NCBI GenBank assembly: GCA_947628105.1
Contig: CANQYN010000062.1
Span: 1-5,616 of the forward strand
From: an uncultured Bacilli bacterium
GTDB taxonomy: Bacteria; Bacillota_I; Bacilli_A; RF39; UBA660
Direction: 5' to 3'
DNA length: 5,616 bases
Positions 1-5,546 of this stretch are shown in pieces. Numbering within the stretch: position 1 is the first letter of the stretch; each line of letters begins with the position of its first letter. Position numbers and translations under genes: made by a program. Below the pieces are notes generated by a model. It made no database searches, was not told the DNA's origin, and saw only the letters and a list, made by a program, of their open reading frames with translations.

Positions 1-30
1 CCTTACATTCTTATTATAATATATTTTTGA

Positions 31-75
31 AAATAATAAAAGACTGTTTTCAAACTTTTCATTTGTCAACAGTCT
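31..75 (-). terminator. Intrinsic terminator of the mscS-relP operon
   Basis: On the minus strand AGACTGTT (75-68) pairs perfectly with AACAGTCT (48-41). A further CAAA/TTTG pairing lies inside (51-54 with 62-65), leaving a 7-nt loop. The stem is followed by the T-rich stretch TTTATTATTT (40-31). It starts 15 bp after the relP stop codon, which is the expected place for a Rho-independent terminator. The T-tract is interrupted, so efficiency may be moderate. Confidence 0.75.
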
Positions 76-76
76 G

Positions 77-93
77 ATAAGCTTTTAGCTTAT
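77..93 (-). repeat. Small inverted repeat over the relP stop codon
   Basis: ATAAGCT (77-83) and AGCTTAT (87-93) form a perfect 7-bp inverted repeat with a 3-nt spacer, and the relP TAA (92-90) lies in one arm. No T-run follows it, so it is not a terminator alone. It abuts the terminator hairpin and could protect the mRNA 3' end or form part of a tandem hairpin structure. Its role is inferred only from position. Confidence 0.4.
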
Positions 94-716
94 TTATAAT
101 AACGATTTACAATATCATTTAAAATTAACATTTTTTGATCTAATTTTTTAATATCTACCGCACAATTATATAATTCTTTTTTGATTTCTGTAGGAATATC
201 ATTTGAAAATTTATATTGAATTTTATGATCTAAACTAGCCCAAAAATCCATCGCTATCGTTCGTATTTGAATTTCTGCTTCTACTTCTTCTATTCCACTA
301 ACTAAACATACAGGAATTTTTACAATCAAATGATAACTAGTATACCCGCTTGGTTTCGGATGAGATATGTAATCTTTCTTTTCGATGATTTTAATAAAAC
401 TGGAATTTTCCAACATTTCGACAATTTTATAAGTATCTGATAGAAAAGAACAAACAATTCGAATTCCAATGATATCATGAACATGATGTTCTAAATTATA
501 TAAATTAACTTCATAACCTTTTTTCTGTAATTTTGCTATGGCGCTATCGATAGTTTTTATTCTAGATTTTATATGTTCTACTGGATGATACTGATACTTC
601 GTTTCATACTCTTTGATTAAAATTTTTAATTGTGTTTCTAATATTTGTAAAGCAAAATCATACTTCAACATAGCAGCCTTAATTTCATCATTCGATGGAG
701 ATACTGCGTTTTTCAT
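90..716 (-). CDS. relP: RelP-type small alarmone synthetase (GTP pyrophosphokinase)
   Basis: This 208-residue cytosolic enzyme should transfer pyrophosphate from ATP to the 3'-OH of GDP or GTP, making (p)ppGpp. It is a lone synthetase domain with no HD hydrolase, TGS or ACT domain, and its length matches small alarmone synthetases. Visible motifs are HPVEHIKSRIK (44-54); HDIIGIRIVCSF (80-91), with the metal-binding Asp81; the G-loop region HPKPSGYTSYHL (119-130); and AEIQIRTIAMDFWASLDHK (147-165), with the catalytic Glu148. From memory, the wording follows Bacillus YwaC/RelP more closely than YjbM/RelQ. Two departures are seen: Thr126 where family members I recall have Arg (GYRS), and Asp163 where the family usually has Glu (ASLEH). 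The ATG is supported by AAAGGAG (730-724) with a 7-nt spacer. It lies 21 bp after mscS and is probably co-transcribed with it. RelP/YwaC is known in Bacillus and Staphylococcus to respond to cell-envelope stress. Confidence 0.9.
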   Translation of the reverse strand: MKNAVSPSNDEIKAAMLKYDFALQILETQLKILIKEYETKYQYHPVEHIKSRIKTIDSAIAKLQKKGYEVNLYNLEHHVHDIIGIRIVCSFLSDTYKIVEMLENSSFIKIIEKKDYISHPKPSGYTSYHLIVKIPVCLVSGIEEVEAEIQIRTIAMDFWASLDHKIQYKFSNDIPTEIKKELYNCAVDIKKLDQKMLILNDIVNRYYK

Positions 717-737
717 ATTTTTTCTCCTTTCAAATAT

Positions 738-1616
738 TTATACTTCCGATTTATAAAGTTCTATTTCTTGATTATGATAAGAATATAAAATTCTACTCCA
801 AATCAAGGATTCGACATAACGAGCTTTTTTTGGATGAATTAAATAACGAACCTTTAATTCCACGTGATTTTCTACTACTTTTGTATAAATAATAGGCTCA
901 AATTTATTATAATAAATACGATATTCAGAGCTTACTTGATTAATTTGATTTTTTAATTTTAACGGAATTGCCTTAATAATATCAATATTATTTATTATTC
1001 GATAAATTTCATTTTTCGTTTTTGTTAAATCACTATCAAGCGGAACTCTCACAGTAATTTCATTCCAAATATATTTAAATGCCTTATTATAGTTTTTTAA
1101 AGGATACGTGAAAACAATAGAATTAGGAAAAGTCACAATAATTCCTGTACTTTGACCATTTTCTTCTTTCTCATTTACTTCTAATGCTTCAAAATTCATG
1201 GCATTAATATTGACGACATCCCCTTTAAATCCATTAATTTCTATTCTATCTTCTATTTTAAATATTTTTTTTACTTTAATATAAATCCCTGCAAAAAAAT
1301 TAAAAACTAAATCTTTTAAAGCAACTGTAATAGCCGCTGAGATAAAACTAATAAGGGTGATAAAACTTTTAATATAATCATCCCATATAAAAATGATAAG
1401 AAGGCCTTCAATTACATTGACAACAACTTTTATATTTTGGGCATAAATATATGTCTTTTTATTATTTTTAATAAATTTGGCACTATGAAAACATAGTTTT
1501 TTAATTGCTTTAATCAAAATAATAACAATTACTGTAATTAAAATACGAAAGATGTAATCTTCTTTTATTCCAATTTGAGTAGATAAATATTTACTAACAT
1601 CATGAAGCCATATCAT
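738..1616 (-). CDS. mscS: MscS-family small-conductance mechanosensitive channel
   Basis: This 292-residue inner-membrane channel should open under membrane tension and release solutes during hypo-osmotic shock, working as a homoheptamer as in the E. coli family. Its length is close to E. coli MscS (286). Three hydrophobic helices are seen, at about 22-39, 62-78 and 82-113. The last has the MscS TM3 pattern of small residues followed by a kink (SAAITVALKDLVFNFFAG). The beta domain follows (DRIEINGFKGDVVNINAMNF, about 123-142), with TFPNSIVFTYPLKNYNK in the place of the family's IPN...NF motif, then a soluble C-terminal alpha/beta domain. Charged residues in TM3 (Lys101, Asp102) replace the smoother Gly/Ala packing of E. 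coli MscS, so gating or ion preference may differ. An in-frame GTG at 1634 is rejected as the start because the Shine-Dalgarno AAAGGAGG lies directly after it. First gene of a probable two-gene operon with relP. Confidence 0.88.
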   Translation of the reverse strand: MIWLHDVSKYLSTQIGIKEDYIFRILITVIVIILIKAIKKLCFHSAKFIKNNKKTYIYAQNIKVVVNVIEGLLIIFIWDDYIKSFITLISFISAAITVALKDLVFNFFAGIYIKVKKIFKIEDRIEINGFKGDVVNINAMNFEALEVNEKEENGQSTGIIVTFPNSIVFTYPLKNYNKAFKYIWNEITVRVPLDSDLTKTKNEIYRIINNIDIIKAIPLKLKNQINQVSSEYRIYYNKFEPIIYTKVVENHVELKVRYLIHPKKARYVESLIWSRILYSYHNQEIELYKSEV

Positions 1617-1623
1617 AAAAATT

Positions 1624-1631
1624 CCTCCTTT
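1624..1631 (-). promoter_or_regulatory. Ribosome binding site deciding the mscS start
   Basis: The minus strand reads AAAGGAGG followed by a 7-nt spacer and ATG at 1616-1614. This near-perfect Shine-Dalgarno would be translated as Lys-Gly-Gly if the upstream GTG (1634) were used. The GTG itself has no good site in front of it, so ATG 1616 is the start. Confidence 0.85.
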
Positions 1632-1646
1632 CACTCGCGGTTTTTA

Positions 1647-1675
1647 ATTATAGCACAATCCAGTTTGTTATACAA
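1647..1675 (-). promoter_or_regulatory. Sigma-A-like promoter of the mscS-relP operon
   Basis: The minus strand has TATAAT (1652-1647) preceded by TGC, giving an extended -10 (TGCTATAAT). TTGTAT (1675-1670) lies exactly 17 bp upstream and matches three of six -35 bases. Transcription would start near 1640, leaving a leader of about 25 nt with the Shine-Dalgarno site. The perfect -10 with its TG motif compensates for the weak -35. The TTTTGAACA inverted repeats begin 25 bp upstream of the -35. Confidence 0.75.
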
Positions 1676-1699
1676 TAAAAATTTTGTGAAATTTGAAAA

Positions 1700-1736
1700 A
1701 GTTTTGAACAAAATAAATTAAAAATTGTTCAAAACT
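1700..1736. repeat. 12-bp inverted repeat with TTTTGAACA core (IR1)
   Basis: AGTTTTGAACAA (1700-1711) and TTGTTCAAAACT (1725-1736) are perfect reverse complements separated by 13 A/T-rich bases. On the plus strand the repeat is followed by AG and eight T (1739-1746), and on the minus strand by five T, so it has a bidirectional terminator shape. No plus-strand gene ends here and the J-protein gene already has its own terminator. It may be a back-up terminator or a protein-binding site upstream of the mscS promoter. Confidence 0.7.
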
Positions 1737-1762
1737 AGTTTTTTTTCTAATTTTTATACTAT

Positions 1763-1787
1763 TTTTGAACAATTACAATGTTCAAAA
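1763..1787. repeat. 9-bp inverted repeat with the same TTTTGAACA core (IR2)
   Basis: TTTTGAACA (1763-1771) and TGTTCAAAA (1779-1787) are perfect reverse complements with a 7-nt spacer (ATTACAA). The half-site is the same nine bases as in IR1, so the intergenic region holds four identical copies in alternating orientation. No T-run follows it in the minus direction, which argues against a simple terminator and favours an operator or an alternative RNA fold with IR1. Confidence 0.65.
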
Positions 1788-1836
1788 TTACCGTTTCTAT
1801 TTACCTTTATTGTATTTATTCTTATTACAAGATATG

Positions 1837-1859
1837 AAAAAAACAAGAAATCTTGTTTT
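1837..1859 (-). terminator. Intrinsic terminator overlapping the J-protein stop codon
   Basis: On the minus strand AAAACAAG (1859-1852) pairs with CTTGTTTT (1847-1840) around the loop ATTT, and the T-run continues to 1837. The stem uses two bases of the TAA stop (1860-1858), so the coding region runs directly into the terminator. The stem is A/T-rich and therefore not strong. Confidence 0.65.
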
Positions 1860-2562
1860 AATTCATCAATATGCGAACGAATATCTTATCTTCTATATTT
1901 TGAAAAAATACATATAAATTAAGAGAGCCTTTTATCATTCCAAACTTTAATATTTCAATTCCTATAGCGCTTAAAAAGAGCGCCAAAAATTTTTCGATAT
2001 CTCTTGATAAAAATAAAATTTTCCCTGATTGATTTTGTCCCGATAATAAAAAGAGAGAAAGAAAGGCAAAAACAATTAATATTCCTGCCAAATAATCAAT
2101 AAAGTCACTTAATGCATAAAGAATAAAAATAATTCCATAAGTAAGTCCTTTGATTATGGCAAAAGATAACATGTTAATTCCCACCAATAACGTTTTCAGT
2201 ATTTTACTCATTATTTTATCTAATCCATTTTTCCAATAATTGATAAAAAATTGCCATTTTGTTACATATACCTCATCATAAGTTTCCTTATATTCTTTCG
2301 TTGTTTCTTTATATGTTTCCTTTTTATTATCAGAAAATTGTTTTGAATATTTTATTTTTTGTAACGACAAATCGTACTCTTTTCGTTTTTCATCATCTAA
2401 TAAAATTTCTTTTGCTTCATTTAAACTTCTTATAATTTGATTTGCTTCTTCACTACGATTAACATCTGGATGATATTTTTTAACCATATTTTTATAAGCT
2501 GTTTTTATCTCTTCCTTTGATGATGTTTCACGAATTCCCAACAATTCATAAAAATTAATCAT
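1858..2562 (-). CDS. Class C J-domain protein with membrane C-terminal half
   Basis: The 234-residue product starts with a complete J domain (about 4-67): YELLGIRETSSKEEIKTAYK, the HPD motif at 31-33 on the helix II-III loop, and NEAKEILLDDEKRKEYD. The HPD motif is what stimulates the ATPase of a DnaK/Hsp70 partner. There is no Gly/Phe region, zinc finger or DnaJ C-terminal domain, so it is a class C J protein. A charged linker (about 68-100) contains Lys-Glu-Thr-Tyr-like repeats. The rest is hydrophobic, with likely membrane segments near 121-151, 156-174 and 191-211, so it probably recruits a chaperone to the membrane. I do not recognise the C-terminal half and its client is unknown. ATG 2562 is supported by AAAGGA (2576-2571) with an 8-nt spacer. 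It lies 56 bp after the acetyltransferase gene with no terminator seen between them, so read-through is possible in addition to its own weak promoter. Confidence 0.85.
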   Translation of the reverse strand: MINFYELLGIRETSSKEEIKTAYKNMVKKYHPDVNRSEEANQIIRSLNEAKEILLDDEKRKEYDLSLQKIKYSKQFSDNKKETYKETTKEYKETYDEVYVTKWQFFINYWKNGLDKIMSKILKTLLVGINMLSFAIIKGLTYGIIFILYALSDFIDYLAGILIVFAFLSLFLLSGQNQSGKILFLSRDIEKFLALFLSAIGIEILKFGMIKGSLNLYVFFQNIEDKIFVRILMN

Positions 2563-2586
2563 AAGCTTCTTCCTTTACCCGTTTTT

Positions 2587-2615
2587 ATAGTATAACTTTT
2601 TCTTTAAATAAGCAA
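2587..2615 (-). promoter_or_regulatory. Weak candidate promoter of the J-protein gene
   Basis: TTGCTT (2615-2610) and TACTAT (2592-2587) are separated by 17 bp on the minus strand; an overlapping TATACT at 2594-2589 gives a 15-bp spacer. Each box matches four of six consensus bases. It sits just after the acetyltransferase stop codon and just before the J-protein Shine-Dalgarno site. In such A/T-rich DNA this match could be chance. Confidence 0.35.
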
Positions 2616-2618
2616 GAA

Positions 2619-3251
2619 TTAATGATATCGTTTTAAAATAGAAAGGGACTTTTGATAAGCTTTATCTATATCTTGTAAATAATAAGGAGTTGATATTAAT
2701 ACCTGATCTAAAATATTAATATCCTCTTCTTTTTTACTTAAAATAACATAATTATCATCATAGATAATATGCGATTTCTTAAATAATTCCTGATAATTAT
2801 AATCTTTAAATAACAAATATTTTGTAGTATCTTCTTCTTTTTTACAAATTTGAATAGTTTTATTAGAAGTCTGATATCTTTCTGGCAACATGATTTCAAA
2901 TTGATATTTTTTTAAAAGATAAAGGAGAAATGGCTTTCTTTGATGTTTAATAGTAGATAATATTTCAAAATTATAATTTAAACAAAATTGTATCCAAGAA
3001 GCTAGTAATAAAGAAGCAAGACCTTTCCCTCTAAATTCAGGTTTAATATATAATCCAATAAATTTGCTCATTTTTAATTCTCGATTTAAATAAAAATAAA
3101 TATATCCCTGTTGTAAAAATTGCCCATTTTCTTGTAATATTCCTACTCGTAAAAAATGTTGCTCTTTTTCTTTCACTTTTGAAGTACTAAAATAAATTTT
3201 TTGTTCTTGTTTTTCAAAAATTAAATTATCTTTTCGTAATAAGTTTTCCAT
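2619..3251 (-). CDS. GNAT-family N-acetyltransferase
   Basis: The 210-residue product has a GNAT core in its first 125 residues. GLYIKPEFRGKGLASLLL (66-83) is motif A, with R74-G-K-G-L-A79 as the pyrophosphate-binding loop for acetyl-CoA. The stretch KPFLLYLLKKYQFEIM (about 104-120) resembles the motif B region, where Tyr often protonates the leaving CoA. The last 85 or so residues form a charged extension that I cannot place in a family, so the acyl acceptor is unknown. The longest open frame starts at TTG 3302, but that codon is part of the -35 box of a strong promoter. ATG 3251 follows AAAGGGG with a 5-nt spacer and is the real start. It is transcribed from its own promoter and lies just upstream of the J-protein gene, with which it may share a transcript. 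No functional link between the two is evident. Confidence 0.8.
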   Translation of the reverse strand: MENLLRKDNLIFEKQEQKIYFSTSKVKEKEQHFLRVGILQENGQFLQQGYIYFYLNRELKMSKFIGLYIKPEFRGKGLASLLLASWIQFCLNYNFEILSTIKHQRKPFLLYLLKKYQFEIMLPERYQTSNKTIQICKKEEDTTKYLLFKDYNYQELFKKSHIIYDDNYVILSKKEEDINILDQVLISTPYYLQDIDKAYQKSLSILKRYH

Positions 3252-3256
3252 GTTGT

Positions 3257-3263
3257 CCCCTTT
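3257..3263 (-). promoter_or_regulatory. Ribosome binding site deciding the acetyltransferase start
   Basis: The minus strand reads AAAGGGG, then five bases, then ATG (3251-3249). It lies about 11 bp downstream of the perfect -10 box, giving a short leader of ordinary type. It supports ATG 3251 over TTG 3302. Confidence 0.75.
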
Positions 3264-3273
3264 CAAAGAAGTT

Positions 3274-3302
3274 ATTATAACAATGAAATCATAGTAAGTC
3301 AA
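3274..3302 (-). promoter_or_regulatory. Near-consensus sigma-A promoter of the acetyltransferase gene
   Basis: TTGACT (3302-3297, five of six -35 bases) and TATAAT (3279-3274, six of six) are separated by exactly 17 bp on the minus strand, and TGT before the -10 gives the extended TG motif. Transcription would start near 3267. This is the best promoter in the window and suggests strong constitutive expression. No operator-like symmetry is seen around it. Confidence 0.85.
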
Positions 3303-3325
3303 ACCTTCCTATTAAATAATGATAT

Positions 3326-3356
3326 AAAAAGATATCAAATTATTTGATATCTTTTT
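3326..3356 (-). terminator. Intrinsic terminator of the ABC operon with the stop codon in its loop
   Basis: On the minus strand AAAAAGATATCAAA (3356-3343) pairs perfectly with TTTGATATCTTTTT (3339-3326), a 14-bp symmetry around a 3-nt loop. That loop is TAA, the stop codon of the ABC ATPase gene. The A and T flanks give it a U-tail in both directions. The core nine-base pairing is A/T-rich. It separates the ABC operon from the acetyltransferase promoter. Confidence 0.75.
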
Positions 3357-4014
3357 TACTTTTTTTTAATTCATAAATCACATCTGCATTATCACTAACA
3401 TTTTTTGAATGAGTAACAATGATAATACATTTATTCTCTTTATGAGCTAAATTTTTAAAGATTTTTAAAATTTCATCTTCCGTTTCTTTATCTAAATTTC
3501 CCGTTGGCTCATCGGCTAGTATAATATCTGGATGATAAGATAAACTTCGAGCTATTGCGATTCTTTGTTGTTCCCCTCCAGATAATTTTAACACTCGTCG
3601 ATTGGCAAATGATTCATCCAATCCTACTTTTTTCATCAATTCTAAAGCTTTTTCTCTTTTATTTTCGACTTTTACCTTACTAATATCCATGGATAACATA
3701 ATATTTTCGATAGCAGTAAGATGAGGAAGCAAATTATAACTTTGAAAAACAATTCCTATATAAGTATTTCGATAAGTATCTAAATCCATTTTTTTCAAAT
3801 CTTTTTCATTATAAAGAATTGTTCCCTCATATTTAGTTTCTAATCCACTAATCAACGATAGCAAAGTCGTTTTCCCACTACCACTTCTTCCTTTAATAGC
3901 ATATAACTTACCTAATTCAAAAGTATAATTAACATTTCTTAACACATATTCATTTTCTTCTGCATCATCATATCGATAATTTACTTTATTTAATTTTAAA
4001 ATTTCTTTTTTCAT
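3340..4014 (-). CDS. ABC transporter ATP-binding protein (LolD/MacB type)
   Basis: This 224-residue cytoplasmic ATPase powers the permease encoded just upstream. All nucleotide-binding motifs are present: Walker A GRSGSGKT (42-49), Q-loop Gln91 in VFQSYNLLPHLT, the signature LSGGEQQR (144-151), Walker B IILADEP (164-170) with the catalytic Glu169, the D-loop TGNLD (171-175) and the H-loop His202 in IIVTHS. The LSGGEQQR and NLLPHLTAIEN wording is typical of the MacB/LolD/FtsE group, which pairs with FtsX-like permeases and usually works as a mechanotransmitter or exporter of lipids, peptides or antibiotics rather than as an importer. ATG 4014 is preceded by AAAGGAG with an 8-nt spacer and overlaps the permease stop as TAATG, so translation is probably coupled. 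The substrate cannot be told. The last five codons form part of the terminator stem. Confidence 0.93.
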   Translation of the reverse strand: MKKEILKLNKVNYRYDDAEENEYVLRNVNYTFELGKLYAIKGRSGSGKTTLLSLISGLETKYEGTILYNEKDLKKMDLDTYRNTYIGIVFQSYNLLPHLTAIENIMLSMDISKVKVENKREKALELMKKVGLDESFANRRVLKLSGGEQQRIAIARSLSYHPDIILADEPTGNLDKETEDEILKIFKNLAHKENKCIIIVTHSKNVSDNADVIYELKKSKKDIK

Positions 4015-5471
4015 TAGCTTCTCTCCTTTAAAATAGTAAGTGGGGAAAATTTTTGAATACTAATCATTGCGGCAGTAGAACTAATTAAAGTAAGAATAAG
4101 TCCAATTCCTAAAAGATTAAGTAATACTTTAAAATCAACGACAGCATCAATGGAAGTAACAGCTTGGACAGAAACAATTCCATTCATTCCTTTTACATGT
4201 CTATCATCCATTCTTCCTCCAAAATGATCGTTTATGTTTTCTCTTTCTTGTTGAGCATTTGTTATTTCATTTTGCAATAAATGATTTGATACAGAAACAC
4301 TACTAGCAGCACCAAGGCCAGCTCCTATCAATAAAGCGATAAATGACACTATCATAAGTTCTAAAATAAATTGTAACGTCAAGTACCTTTTTTTCATTCC
4401 TATGGTTCTAAGAACTCCTATTTCATATTTTCGTTCTCTTATATTAATCATATTAATGACAAATAAAACAATTCCACCAATAATTAAAGTAATTATTAAA
4501 AATGTAGTCGCAAAAGTAGCAACATTAGAAATTGTGCTAGTAGCTCCTTCTACCTGATCTAAATTTGTCGTCACATTTAGATATTCGTTTAATCCTTTTT
4601 CTTTTAATTCTTTTTCAAATTGTTCAATCACTGTTTTATCTTTTAAGATGAAAGTTGGCGTAATAGTATTTTTCATATCTTCTCGTTTTGATAAAAATTT
4701 ATCAATTACTGTCGTATTTGTAATAATAGTATTCGCTGAATTAGCAAACATTCCCATTTGTTCATCGGTATCACTTTTTTCTTCAAATATACCTGTTATT
4801 TTTACTTTTACTTCGTTCTCATCATCTTTTGGATCAACAAATTTAATTTCATCTCCGACTTTAATATTATTTAAAGAAGCAAGTTCATTATTAATTACGG
4901 CTGAAGATGAGTTCATATCAGAATTTATTTCTCCTGAAGTAATAGTATATCTCCCTTGAATAAAATCATTCATTGCATTTATGGTAGAATATCCAGTTAA
5001 AGTAAAATCACTTTCGTCAATATTTTGAAATCCCCCTTTTCCATGATTTCCCATTCTTCTTCCATCAGAACTTTCCGTCATAGAGGCAGATTCTATATCA
5101 GAAGAATTGACACCAATACTATTTTGATAATAATATTCTTTAACTAACTTACTATCTCCATAATTTTTAATATCGTCCAAAGAAATGTCAGACGCTTCAG
5201 AAAATATATCTTCCATTTTTTCCCTTTGTTCTTGACGTTCTTCTTCTGTTAATTCTTTATTCATACCATTATGCATCGATTCCCGATCTATTTCAATTGT
5301 TGCACTTAATTCATATTGATTTTCATAAGAATGAATCAATGAATTAGCAGAGGAACGAATTGCTAAAGTTACTGCCGTTGCACAAGAAATAACAATAACA
5401 ATTATTCCAATTAATAAATTTCTCCCTTTGTTTCTAACAATGGATGTCACTGCATTTTTTAAAATATACAT
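4014..5471 (-). CDS. FtsX/MacB-type ABC transporter permease
   Basis: The 485-residue membrane protein has the four-helix MacB layout. TM1 is at about 18-38 after a short basic N-terminus (VRNKGRN). A large extracytoplasmic domain of MacB_PCD type spans about 39-313. TM2 is at about 314-345, followed by the cytoplasmic coupling segment IRERKYEIGVLRTIGMKKR, a hallmark of FtsX-like permeases. TM3 is at about 364-392, a shorter outside loop covers about 393-445, and TM4 is at about 446-472, with the typical end FSPLTILKERS. As a dimer with the downstream ATPase it should couple ATP hydrolysis to conformational change outside the membrane. The outside parts hold acidic and Gln/Glu-rich helices near 65-95, and His/Met/Gly-rich stretches at about 136-148 and 412-431. 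No MacA-like adaptor, two-component system or immunity gene is present in the window, so the substrate is open. ATG 5471 follows GAGGAGG (5485-5479) with a 7-nt spacer. No convincing promoter is seen in the 75 bp up to the hairpin at 5547. Confidence 0.9.
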   Translation of the reverse strand: MYILKNAVTSIVRNKGRNLLIGIIVIVISCATAVTLAIRSSANSLIHSYENQYELSATIEIDRESMHNGMNKELTEEERQEQREKMEDIFSEASDISLDDIKNYGDSKLVKEYYYQNSIGVNSSDIESASMTESSDGRRMGNHGKGGFQNIDESDFTLTGYSTINAMNDFIQGRYTITSGEINSDMNSSSAVINNELASLNNIKVGDEIKFVDPKDDENEVKVKITGIFEEKSDTDEQMGMFANSANTIITNTTVIDKFLSKREDMKNTITPTFILKDKTVIEQFEKELKEKGLNEYLNVTTNLDQVEGATSTISNVATFATTFLIITLIIGGIVLFVINMINIRERKYEIGVLRTIGMKKRYLTLQFILELMIVSFIALLIGAGLGAASSVSVSNHLLQNEITNAQQERENINDHFGGRMDDRHVKGMNGIVSVQAVTSIDAVVDFKVLLNLLGIGLILTLISSTAAMISIQKFSPLTILKERS

Positions 5472-5546
5472 TTTATATCCTCCTCTTTTTAAAATTTAAA
5501 AAAATTTTGTGAAAAATTTATGTATTTTTTATGAAAACTAAATCAT

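Noticed and set aside
13..41. Minus-strand promoter with TATAAT at 18-13 for a gene beyond the window
   Set aside because: The -10 is perfect, but the hexamer 17 bp upstream (TTTTAT) is a poor -35 and lies in the relP terminator tail. The gene it would serve is not in the window.
695..892. Plus-strand open frame of 65 codons
   Set aside because: It lies antisense over the relP start, its ribosome binding site and the end of mscS, shows no family motif, and is low-complexity translation of A/T-rich DNA.
1763..1787. LexA (SOS) box from GAAC...GTTC
   Set aside because: The Bacillus-type box needs GAAC and GTTC four bases apart; here the gap is nine bases in IR2 and longer in IR1.
1725..1922. 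Plus-strand open frame of 65 codons in the J-protein/mscS intergenic region
   Set aside because: It begins inside the IR1 repeat, crosses the J-protein terminator and runs antisense into the J-protein gene. No recognisable Shine-Dalgarno or domain is seen.
4648..4959. Plus-strand open frame of 103 codons
   Set aside because: It is entirely antisense within the well-supported permease gene; its hydrophobic look is a shadow of the opposite strand's codons.
5508..5525. Possible Rex (redox regulator) operator beginning TTGTGAA
   Set aside because: Only the left half-site is present; the right half (expected TTCACAA) matches at three of seven bases. The copy near 1684 likewise lacks a right half.
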